The position numbers and the translations under genes are program-made. The notes under the pieces were generated by a model. The model had not been told where the DNA came from, made no database searches, and was given only the letters and a program-made list of their open reading frames with translations. DNA of 15,358 nt from Rodentolepis nana (taxonomy: Eukaryota > Platyhelminthes > Cestoda > Cyclophyllidea > Hymenolepididae), in contig UZAE01001079.1 in the NCBI GenBank assembly GCA_900617975.1, positions 1 through 15,358 on the forward strand, given 5' to 3'. Of the stretch, positions 1-7,940 are shown piece by piece; the stretch's first letter is position 1; each line of letters opens with the position of its first letter.

Positions 1-40
1 CCCAGGGTGCACCACGTGGAGGTAAGTCTATTGCGCACCC
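1..40 (-). mobile_element. Head of a ~300-bp SINE-like retroposon (copy F), cut by window edge
   Basis: These 40 bases match the reverse complement of the head of the element at 914-1221 at every position. They contain the same overlapping palindromes CCACGTGG and GGTGCACC and the string GAGGTAAGTCTATTGCGC. Relative to the sense orientation inferred from the tailed copies, this copy lies on the minus strand; its body and tail lie to the left, outside the window. The homology stops at about 40, at the same place where the other full copies stop, so this is a genuine 5' terminus of the element. The flanking duplication cannot be checked because the other end is missing. Confidence 0.85.
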
Positions 41-899
41 GTGCAGATATTATGAATAGAGATTTCTATACGAAGGAAGAGAAATAAACCTCTGAATAGA
101 TTCTATCATGCTCCTAAGCGCCTAAGAACGTGTTCAGCTACCGGCACACTCCACAATCCGTAAACAAACTTTCTGAGGTATATGAAATGGCAGCCGATTG
201 GTTCTGAAGTGACCGTCTTAGAGTGGTTTGACGATCTTTGAAATCAATTTTTGCAAGTCAGATTGAGACTCGTATTGAGTAACTTCTCGTTCCTCTTTTT
301 AATAAGCATTGGTTACTATTATTACCACCATTACCTACAGTACTACAAAGACATTTTTCCATTTTTAATTGTGGCCATCACTTGAAATCGGTTAATTGAA
401 GAGGTTGTGATAAAAAATGATGAGAGAGCAACGTCACGATATCAAAGTCATACCTTATTCGACTTTTACTCTTTGCGTTAGTACAACATTTAATAAACAG
501 GTAGTTCTAGTTTTCAACTTTTATGAATCGTAAATTCGTTTCTGCGATAATCAATAGTTACTAACCGCCATTACCAACTAGGGTCGCTTTGACGAGATGG
601 CAAGAATTTGTAATTTCACAAAACTATGCTCCCTCAAGGTGGTTGATAAGGGAACAAATATTAATATGCAAAAAGTGATTACCTAAACCATTCTTTCCAA
701 AGCGAACTTTGCATTTCATCCTCCCTACTAAACCTGCTAATGCTTAGCCCTTTCTCTGTTCTGTTCTCTTCTGCTATCTCCCCCTTTTGGTACTTTCGAA
801 AGCTAAAAGTGTGTAGAAATTGAATAAGGAGGGCAACAGATATTCCTATTGAAGACGAATAGGGTCTCATGATAATAAAAGGCTTATTCAACTTTAATC
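41..899. other. Non-coding stretch between two inverted retroposon copies
   Basis: I see no supported gene here. Reading frames are short and show no recognisable motif; the frame at 679-891 on the minus strand has no family resemblance. The stretch is flanked by copies of the same retroposon in opposite orientation (1-40 and 914-1221), but the individual duplication around the right copy shows the two are independent insertions, not the ends of one transposon. Confidence 0.6.
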
Positions 900-913
900 A
901 CTTCTGCTTTCAA
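900..913. repeat. Target-site duplication, left (copy A)
   Basis: ACTTCTGCTTTCAA here is repeated exactly at 1222-1235, directly bordering both ends of the retroposon. A 14-bp perfect direct repeat at these positions is the mark of target-primed insertion. Confidence 0.88.
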
Positions 914-1221
914 GGGGTGCGCAATAGACTTACCTCCACGTGGTGCACCCTGGGCAACGTATACTTATACGGCAAAAAAAGTCTATTGATTGCCAGTTGG
1001 CTTTTGACTTCAAACTACTGTGGCCCGACTATTTGTCATATTCGACCCCTTCACCTTTTTTATGCCTTTGTGTCTGTCTGTCTCTTTTACACCTGTGTAT
1101 CACTCTTCTGTTCCCCCTCTCGACTTTTTATCACTTTGATGTTCCTTTTCCTCTCTGTGAAGCCCCGAAGCAGGGCTAATGATAATTATCAAAACGCCTG
1201 CCATTTGGTATAAATAAATAA
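914..1221 (+). mobile_element. Full-length ~308-bp SINE-like retroposon (copy A)
   Basis: This is a complete copy of the dispersed family, in sense orientation on the plus strand. It begins GGGGTGCGCAATAGACTTAC, has a palindrome-rich head (925-985), a pyrimidine-rich middle with repeated TGTC units near 1070-1082, and ends in an AT-rich tail of TAAA units (GGTATAAATAAATA). Perfect 14-bp direct repeats border it. The TAAA tail and the long duplication are typical of non-LTR retroposition. No part codes for a reverse transcriptase, so it depends on a partner LINE in trans; the open frames at 869-1213 and 940-1179 are chance frames. No clean tRNA, 5S or 7SL head is visible. A degenerate A-box-like string (near 990) and a B-box-like string (TATTCGACCCC, 1039-1049) exist but are not convincing. 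Confidence 0.88.
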
Positions 1222-1235
1222 ACTTCTGCTTTCAA
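1222..1235. repeat. Target-site duplication, right (copy A)
   Basis: Exact copy of ACTTCTGCTTTCAA found at 900-913. It follows directly on the TAAA tail of the retroposon. Confidence 0.88.
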
Positions 1236-2738
1236 TGGAATCTCAACTACCACTGATTGAAGCGGTATGTATAGAGGCAAAGCTAGGGTAGAAAAGTCGA
1301 CGCAAGTTGTAGGCCTTTTTAGCAATAGAGGCAGAAAGGCGCGTTGGGCAAAAGTCAGGCCAACAGCGCAAACTCGCGCGCGCTTTTCGCCTCATTTGCC
1401 ATCGAAGACAGCCCTAACTGGCCGTCCTATGCGCAGCGTCTATGGCTTCTCCCATTCACTTTAAAGGAGATGTGGACAAATAAAGTAGTGAATAAAGCCA
1501 GCCCCTGAATGGTAATGGAAGTGAATTTAAAGTGCAACCGCTGGCATGAATGCCAAAAATCGATACGCGAGGTAGTCATTCGAAGTAAAAAATGGTGAGC
1601 GCAAGCTGCCCCGACTATTTGAAATCCTTGTGGGATTTTAATAGTTTGTCCAAACGGTCAACCTTATCTTGATTGAAGTGGAGCACGTGGTTCTCTAATT
1701 AGTTCAAAATCTTGAAATACGCAGTTCATCACATAAACTTCTTGTGGTACTCCGATGATAATTTAGCATTTATACCTTAAATTTCCCGGTTCACTTTCAC
1801 CCTGGAGTTCTTATAAACCACTTATTTTCCTGAAAGGATGATGAGTTTGTGACTTTTGTCATGCCTTCAGTCACAACCTTTTACTCATCAATTCGTGAGG
1901 CCAAGCTTCAACCAAATACATCTAACGAACAAATAGGAAACGGTGAACATTTATGATTTAATTTGCCAGTGACTCGGATAAATTTGATATTGGAAAGTGA
2001 ACAGTTTTGTGTTTTATTCATAAATTAGAAATGAATGGTAACTTTCCTAAACGCAGTGGCAAACGCGAATTCGAAAATCGAAGAATCGATGAGAATTCTA
2101 TTTTCTCCTCAAGGGAGCTCCTTGATCATATTCCTCTACCAAAAGCGAAGACTTCAGAATAAAATCATTGGATCTCACTTAATCATTCTTGGCTGGTGAA
2201 CAACTAGGAGGGACGAGTCCAGAGAGTCTGGTCATAGAATCTTTACTGTCTTTTACCAATATGAAAATAATGTGTAAATCGAATTAAAAAGATTTTGTGA
2301 TGAAATCACTCCCTTTCTTATAGGGAAAATAATATTTTATTCCCGCAAATGAATCGACTCTGATTTACTCTACTCGACCTCAAATTATTTAATTATTTCA
2401 AGGACAGTTGAAGAGTGTAAGGCATTTTATAGTAAGACATGATGTTTCAGTGCCCAGTGTTCGGAATCAATGCCCAAATTCCTAACTGGGAGAACAGTAT
2501 GATAAATGTCTGGTAGATAGTGAAACTAAAAGACAGTTAAAAAGTATGTGGTTTGTGTTAACGGGCATGTTTTTGATTAGGCCTCGCGCAATGCTAGCAA
2601 AAAAAGTTTATTCCATCAGTACTTATCTTGTGGTTACCTGGAATTGTTAATCGAAAAGCCAAGGGATTAGGAAATGCATAGTTACACGAAACATTGCTTG
2701 GAAGCTGCGATTGGGCCAATTACAACAGGAGAGGAGTG
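1236..2738. other. Gene-free stretch with a local GC-rich patch
   Basis: I find no supported gene, RNA or repeat. A patch at about 1330-1440 is richer in G and C and contains a run of alternating GC around 1375-1382; it hosts a 65-residue open frame (1267-1464) with no recognisable motif, which I treat as chance. The string CCCCGACTATTTG near 1609 is shared with the 300-bp repeat but is too short to call a copy. Confidence 0.5.
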
Positions 2739-2746
2739 AATGCTTA

Positions 2747-2947
2747 AGTATTAAATATTTATTTATTTCAAATGGCAGGGGTTTTGATAGCTATCATTAG
2801 CCATTTAGCTGACCTCAGGCTTCACAGAGGGAAAATTCATCAGAGTAGCAGAAAGTCGAGGGGTGGGGAACAGAAGAGCGATTCACAGATGTAAAAGAGG
2901 CAGACAGACACAAAGGTGGAGGTCTGTCTAGACCCCCAGCTTTTATC
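2747..2947 (-). mobile_element. Shortened copy of the ~300-bp retroposon (copy B)
   Basis: In plus-strand reading the copy begins with the tail (AAATATTTATTTATTTCAAATGGCAGG), follows the family through the TGTAAAAGAGGCAGACAGACAC segment, then passes at about 2918-2923 straight into GTGGAGGTCTGTCTAGACCC. That last part resembles the head end GTGGAGGTAAGTCTATTGCGCACCC of full copies. The simplest reading is an internal deletion of roughly 100 bp at a shared GTGGA string, which removed most of the head. Imperfect flanking repeats starting AATGCTTA (2739-2746 and 2948-2955) may be an eroded target-site duplication. Confidence 0.7.
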
Positions 2948-2955
2948 AATGCTTA

Positions 2956-3278
2956 CAAGAAATTTTTTGCTTTGTCAAATAAAATGAATATAAAATAAAA
3001 GTTAAAGCCTCTTGAGAACACCCCCAAAGTGTGAATGACAGTGAAACACACTGATGTATGCGATGGGAGAGTTGATCTTGTGAATTAACAATCACATTAA
3101 GCATTTCAGAAGAACTGAAATTACGGTAATACTGCCATAAATAGGGTTATTCTGAGAGTCTAAATCTGAATTGATCTTTGCACCAAATGTGGATATAAGT
3201 GTGTTATTACGTGAAAGAAAAACTAGTGACTTTTATTCATGGATAACTTCTTAAAAAAGAGACAGTGGAATCGAATGA
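2956..3278. other. Gene-free spacer between two retroposon copies
   Basis: AT-rich sequence with no open frame of note and no repeat that I can recognise. It separates copy B from copy C, which lie in the same orientation. Confidence 0.45.
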
Positions 3279-3293
3279 ATGCACGTGTGAAAT
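3279..3293. repeat. Target-site duplication, left (copy C)
   Basis: ATGCACGTGTGAAAT here recurs exactly at 3592-3606 on the other side of the element. The perfect 15-bp direct repeat delimits the insertion. Confidence 0.92.
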
Positions 3294-3591
3294 ATTTATT
3301 TATTTATATCAAATGGCAGGCGTTTTGATGGTTATCATTAGCCCTTTAGTTGACTTCAAGCTTCACAGAGGGGAAGGAACATCAAAGTGGAAAAATAGTC
3401 AAGATGTAAAAGAGACAGACATAAAAGTAGAAAAATGGTGGGGTGAGTACTGTGAAGTAGTCGAATACGACATACAGTGAGGAGATGGCATTTTGAAGTG
3501 AGAAGTCAACTGCCGTCTGTTAGACTTTTTTGCCGTATGAGTATACGTTGCCCAGGGTGCACCACGTGGAGGTAAGTCTATCGCACACCAT
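3294..3591 (-). mobile_element. Full-length ~298-bp SINE-like retroposon (copy C)
   Basis: Complete copy in antisense orientation. In plus-strand reading it runs from the tail (ATTTATTTATTTATATC, i.e. TAAA units on the minus strand) through the body to the head at 3521-3580 and ends CGCACACCAT. It is bordered by a perfect 15-bp duplication. Its head differs from that of copy A by about one substitution and one length change in a T/A run over 60 bases, whereas the bodies differ much more, including small insertions and deletions. It contains the donor-like string GGAG/GTAAGT near 3569-3577. The 71-residue frame at 3265-3480 lies mostly inside the element and is not a gene. Confidence 0.9.
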
Positions 3592-3606
3592 ATGCACGTG
3601 TGAAAT
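3592..3606. repeat. Target-site duplication, right (copy C)
   Basis: Exact copy of ATGCACGTGTGAAAT at 3279-3293, bordering the 5' end of the minus-strand retroposon. Confidence 0.92.
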
Positions 3607-3941
3607 CGTTAGCCAAAAATACCTCTTGACTCCAGAGTCTTAAAGTCGTTAGTGGTGCTAATTGTTGTCTGTTTAAAAGGATATTTAGAAAGGTGAATAG
3701 CTTTCATTCAACCTTGTGACAACAAATAACCGAAACCATTAGAGCAAAGGGTTCTACAAGTTGGTTGATTTTCTGCGTATTTATGATGGTCAGCTTGTCA
3801 GATGGTGGACATTGAGAAACCAAGCCATCAATTTCTCCCTTTCTCACACCTTTTCGTTGTATTGGCGTTCTAGTGAGAGTGGGGTAGATCTGCTAGAAGT
3901 GTTTGGCATCCAAATCTCACTATCTGCCTATTAGTATAACC
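3607..3941. other. Gene-free spacer
   Basis: No reading frame, RNA or repeat that I can support lies between the copy C insertion and the tRNA-derived SINE. Confidence 0.45.
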
Positions 3942-4168
3942 GGTGTGTCTGTAGCGCAGTGGTTAAAGTGGACGCCTTTACAATCAGAAGTCACGAGATT
4001 AATGCCCACCATGTATTGTACAGCACTATTGGTGGCCAGCACACAGTTAACTGCAGTAAACAAGACAGATGGTAGAATAACTTTCTCGTTAGTGGTTCCA
4101 GGACACCTTCATTACCCAAGTGCTGAAGTACGTCCCTCAAAGGGTAGAGAAAATAAAAAGAAAGAAAT
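3942..4168 (+). mobile_element. tRNA-derived SINE
   Basis: The first ~69 bases (3942-4010) look like a decayed tRNA gene. A clear RNA polymerase III A box, TAGCGCAGTGG, sits at 3952-3962, and a degenerate B box (AGATTAATGCC, where GGTTCGAATCC is expected) at 3996-4006. Their spacing of 44 bases is that of a tRNA. The central TTTACAA resembles an anticodon loop reading TAC (valine-like), but the arms no longer pair, so it is not a functional tRNA. A body without tRNA similarity follows (about 4011-4140), then an A-rich tail (AGAGAAAATAAAAAGAAAG). No flanking duplication is visible, which suggests an older insertion. The exact 3' end is uncertain. The open frames over it on both strands (3903-4175 and 3991-4179) are chance. 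Confidence 0.75.
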
Positions 4169-4179
4169 CCCATAAACAC

Positions 4180-4500
4180 AAGCCATACTTTGAGGAACCA
4201 ACAAAGTGATCATACCTTAAAGTTCGTTTGCTCTAAAACCTAACAACTCATTTTTAATGATATTTAGAGCGTCGAGAACGATTAAATATAGAACTGGTAA
4301 TAGCAATCAATGGAACCCCGACCTCCTGTGACTAAAACACTACTGATTTATACTAACTTGCAACCATTACAATGGACAACACCGTTTAAAGTAACTTCAA
4401 ATCGTAGGACTCATACTTAACAAAAATAACATCTGAAATTATTACTCTACATCAATCGGGTTCTTTGCAATAAAAGTACAAAAAGGAGCAAATGAATATA
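4180..4500. other. Gene-free stretch downstream of the HMGB gene
   Basis: AT-rich DNA between the tRNA-derived SINE and the probable 3' end of the minus-strand HMGB transcript. I see no feature in it. Confidence 0.45.
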
Positions 4501-4515
4501 CAAAAAAATCCACGT

Positions 4516-4521
4516 TTTATT
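4516..4521 (-). terminator. Polyadenylation signal AATAAA of the HMGB gene
   Basis: AATAAA on the minus strand lies about 105 bases after the HMGB stop codon and is the first canonical hexamer downstream of it. Cleavage would be expected roughly 10-30 bases further, near 4490-4505. Confidence 0.65.
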
Positions 4522-4625
4522 AATATTTAAATGCTATACAATAACACACAGGGAGTAATATTGAACATAATTTTGACATCAACCACCAGTATAAAATGAT
4601 TTTAAAACGAAGGATTCATATTCAT

Positions 4626-5176
4626 CTAATCAGAGCTGTCACCACTCTTCTTAGCGTTATACTTCTCCATTGCCTTTTGGTACTTGGCCTTTTCTTGAGT
4701 GGCTTGAGACTCGTACTTAGACCTATTTTTGCATTGCTCCCATCTTGAAGCAAGCTCCTTTGCACACTGTCCGACAGACCAGTCAGGATGAGCTTCACGA
4801 ACTTTTGCCCGCTCATCTTGACAGAAAAGGAAGAAAGCAGACATTGGCTTCTTAGGAGCGTTAGGATCCTTCTTTTTTTTCTTCTTGTCCTCACCTACCG
4901 GAGGTTTATAATTTTTCATATCCTTCTGATAGCGTTCTTTATCTTTTGCTGCTAAATCTTCAAACTTTTTCTTTTCTTTTGCTGATAGAGTCTGGAAAAA
5001 TAGTTTTACAATTTGAATAAATCACCTACTTTCCACGTTGCAGAGCATTCTTTAGAAAATGTCGCAAAATCTACTGAAGAATTGGGATTTTTCTTCTTGT
5101 GTTCGTCGCGCATAGATTGGACGAAAACGGCATATGGAGTAAGAGCGCGTTTGGGCTTTGACTTGTCTTTAACCAT
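4626..5176 (-). CDS. HMGB: HMGB-type high mobility group protein, two HMG boxes, two coding exons
   Basis: Coding sequence is complement(join(4626..4991, 5030..5176)), 170 residues. Box A spans about residues 5-77 (starts KPKRALTPYAVF; contains SKECSATWK then TLSAKEKKKFEDLA). A lysine-rich linker follows (six lysines at 85-90), and box B runs from about 91 to 165 (DPNAPKKPMSAFFLFC). In animals this family binds the minor groove without sequence specificity, bends DNA and assists transcription and chromatin assembly. The start was chosen because VKDKSKPKRALTPY matches the usual HMGB start; upstream in-frame codons belong to a poor extension. The intron joins the boxes perfectly in frame (phase 0, after AAA). 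The protein ends KKSGDSSD, so the long acidic tail of vertebrate HMGB1 is absent. Cys44 and Cys106 correspond to human Cys45 and Cys106, but Met22 stands where human Cys23 is. Confidence 0.95.
4992..5029 (-). other. 38-bp intron of the HMGB gene
   Basis: On the minus strand the intron begins GTAGGTGATT and ends TTTTTCCAG. Removing it joins TGG AAA to ACT CTA TCA and restores the conserved box A sequence WKTLSAKEKKKFED; reading through gives a stop within eight codons. Introns this short are a known trait of flatworm genes. Confidence 0.93.
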
Positions 5177-5177
5177 C

Positions 5178-5200
5178 CTGTATTTTGATTGACCCAAATG
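5178..5200 (-). promoter_or_regulatory. Possible 3' splice acceptor just before the HMGB start codon
   Basis: The minus strand reads AATCAAAATACAG directly before GATGG, so an AG/G acceptor sits one base ahead of the start codon. It could end an intron in the 5' leader or receive a trans-spliced leader, which is known in several flatworms. The tract before it is not pyrimidine-rich, so this remains a weak call. Confidence 0.3.
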
Positions 5201-7916
5201 ACAAATGGACATAGGGATTTCGATTTGTCGTATAGGTATAAACAATCAAAAATAAGATTAAACGTCGAAATCAATATATATAATGATTAAAATATAAAAA
5301 TTATTATTTTAAAAATTATTAAAAGGTTATTGACTTTATCTTAACGTTTGCAATATGCTGAAAATAATAGATCGAGTTAGTTAAATTGATCTTATGCTGA
5401 ACAATATATCACATTCACCAAATTGACGTATTTTTCATTTTTATGCTTATCAAAAATCGATGTGGAATGTTAGAAAGATAACTCTTGTAGTTTAAATTAA
5501 TTATTAATATTGGTTACAAGAGATAATATAACTAATTCTTTGTTATATATACTTTAGACAAAGAGTCAGAAATTAATCTTAAATTAAGATCTTATGTCCT
5601 ATTATTAAGTGCTTACGAAATAACAGTACTTTTGGTGAAATTCCGAAGTGAGCACTAACTGTGAATTTTCCTTTGAAAGTCCCATAACCTACATATAACC
5701 AGATAACCATAATAAATAAGCTCACGGTTTGGATTTGTGTTTATAAAAATATTTGAGAATAGAGTCTTACACAAAATGAAATTTATTGAGTGTCATTTGA
5801 ACATATATGATGATTTTATGCAATTGGGAATTTTATTAATTAATATACCAAGCATTTTTTTGACATAACACCATATTGTGATCCTTTATTTACGAATTTT
5901 ATAACTTACAGAAATCGGGAAAAATTGCAAGGTATTCAAAACTGAAAAAAGTATGCAGCCAATTTTCAGTATAATAGAGTCACAAGTAATAATGTGCAAA
6001 TATAAAAACAATGCTAATATATCTTTAAAATAATATCCAAGTATTATGAAAAGTGGATTTTTTAAGTAAATCGATGTAGCTTGATTAATGTTTTATTTGT
6101 TATGGTATATTAAAAAAACAGAACATGCCACCTTATTTCGGATAATATAACCAGGATGAAATCACTACCATCTCTTTCATCTCGGATTTTTCATATTATT
6201 GGCTATTAGTCTATTGCATTTGAGTAAGTGGACTGTTTATTAGGAAACATTGAACTATCTATGTCTGGGGTAAAAGTTGACGGTAATAAGCAACCTCACA
6301 TATTGTAGTTCCTAATGATAAATAAATTGGCCAGATAATAATAAAGCGACTACATTTCTAAATATGGTTTATGGAATGAAGCGAATCAGATTTTGCTTGT
6401 TAAGCAGTACTTGCAGCAAATCGGTGAGTGAAAATCTTTCATAAAATTGCATCCTGTCATAAAAGTGAAATTTTGGTTCTTTACCCATTTCGTCCCCAAA
6501 TGCAATTTGCAGAACCAGAACAAAATGAAGATAAGATAAGTTGAATAAACAGCATTTTAATGCGTGTCTTTATTCCTATTTCTAAAACTATCCATTTCAT
6601 TATCAACAACAATAGCTTCAAAATGAAATATTAATGAAATGTAAAACTTCACACGTTGAGCAACTCTTCAGCAAAACTTCCCAACATTTTTATACTTTAA
6701 TATTTACTGATATGATTATCACAAACTAACTAAGAACTTGGCTCATGATAATTCTAGTGCATATAAAATGGGGAACATTCGACGATTTTCTTGATTGGTT
6801 AAATAGCATACCGAGATTTTTCGATAGTCTGCCCTGGGCCAGGAATTAATAAGAGAAAGTAACATTTATAGTTGGGACTCTTATTTTATTACTAGTCTTT
6901 TCCGGCCCAAGTTTGCATAAGAATACATGCATATTAACTAGATAGATCGTTAAGTGGTAAAGGATTGGATATACGAAAGTTGAAATTTAATATGTTTAAT
7001 CGCAGCAACTTGTTCTTGAAAAATCAGTTATCAACTGAGTAATCGAATGTCCTTTGCACATCGCACTATTCATCTATTAATTACTGAGTAATATAGTTAG
7101 GTAACAAATTTGGAATGAAATGAGACTGAAATAGTTAAGGACGTGAACCGACAAGAGGCAGTAAATTTTACAGATTCTTTTACATATCTTTTAGTTTAAA
7201 TGTAAGTTTAGTGTAAAATAAACTATTTTGACCTATTTGTTTCAATATAATATTGCAAATGAGTAGAAAGTTTTGGCCATCGAAATATTTCCTAATAACA
7301 ACATTCAAGAAATAAAAATAATAGCTAGTTAAAATTAAAATTAACCAAATACAAATCCTACAATGCATTAATGTGCATTTTTGAGACACAAAAGGTTTAA
7401 ATAAGGGCATTTTACGTATAATCGGCACACATGCGAAACAAAGCGTACAATCTAAGTTTTGTGCATAGTGTATATTTGACGGAAGGCACATACACAAACT
7501 ACACAATATCGCCCTCAATTTAATGAGTTATCCGCACATTTTGATCGAGATATGTATGCCAATCGCGATATCACTAAGGCAATTTACTTCTAGATTAGTA
7601 CAAAATTGAATATAATTCAAAGTATTAATATGAATACCTACCTGATGCAAAATTGGTTCTTTGCTGTTAAACTGAAGATAAGGGATAATACCATAAATGG
7701 TAATTTCTTAATTGTGAAAAAGATCAATCGCGTCAATTACTTGTCTAAATCATAATTTTTAAATAAATTGTAAAACTCGTGCGTAGAATCAATTTGTAAA
7801 ATTTGTATTTATTGAAATAAGAAATAAAATGTTTCAAAATAGCAAATTAATTGTTATATATCAATTTTCTTGTGCTTTGTTTTTAATATTTGGCTTGCCC
7901 AATAGCGCCCATTTGG
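5201..7916. other. AT-rich intergenic region between HMGB and PIAS
   Basis: About 2.7 kb without a supported gene. The part next to HMGB (5270-6100) is very rich in A and T with many short TA runs. The longest open frame, 112 codons on the minus strand at 7180-7518, is full of cysteine, isoleucine and phenylalanine codons as expected from AT-rich DNA, and matches no family I know. The region must hold the 5' control regions of the two divergent genes, but no TATA box or factor site stands out from the background. No copy of the retroposons seen to the left was found here. Confidence 0.5.
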
Positions 7917-7940
7917 ATGTATTCTGGAGATAAGCTGAAG
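7917..7940 (+). other. 24-nt first coding exon of PIAS
   Basis: Eight codons (MYSGDKLK) followed by a 39-bp intron (7941-7979, GTTTTTATTT...TTCATTAG). Joined to exon 2 it gives KLKEFIRTCKRKALEALL, which lines up with the start of the SAP domain of human PIAS1 (ELKQMV...ELQVLL). Without removal of the intron the frame meets TAG at once. The fit to the domain supports it; there is no transcript evidence. Confidence 0.75.

Noticed and set aside
300..590. Two similar-looking strings (GGTTACTATTATTACCACCATTACC and GTTACTAACCGCCATTACC) as a tandem repeat
   Set aside because: Their flanks do not align, so the likeness is limited to a short biased stretch.
1..955. Inverted repeats at 1-40 and 916-955 as the ends of a DNA transposon of about 950 bp
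   Set aside because: The right copy belongs to a 308-bp element with its own 14-bp duplication and TAAA tail; the left is a second insertion of the same family in opposite orientation. No transposase frame lies between.
1036..1050. B-box-like TATTCGACCCC plus an A-box-like string near 990 as a tRNA-type promoter of the 300-bp element
   Set aside because: The match is partial, lies deep inside the element instead of at its start, and the A-box part is poor in both full copies.
869..1213. 114-codon and 79-codon open frames on the plus strand
   Set aside because: Both lie within or across the retroposon and its duplication, show no motif, and are not conserved in frame in copy C.
1267..1464. 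65-codon frame in a GC-rich patch, basic peptide
   Set aside because: No family motif, no splice or polyadenylation context; the local GC bias alone removes stop codons.
1600..1630. CCCCGACTATTTG as another retroposon copy
   Set aside because: Only about 13 bases match, and the flanks do not follow the family.
3521..3591. Retroposon head as a spliced-leader RNA gene, because of its exon-like part and GTAAGT
   Set aside because: There is no Sm-site string after the donor, no AUG at the exon end as in known flatworm leaders, and the copies carry insertion duplications and tails.
7180..7518. 112-codon minus-strand frame
   Set aside because: Composition is that of AT-rich non-coding DNA, with no family resemblance and no splice context.
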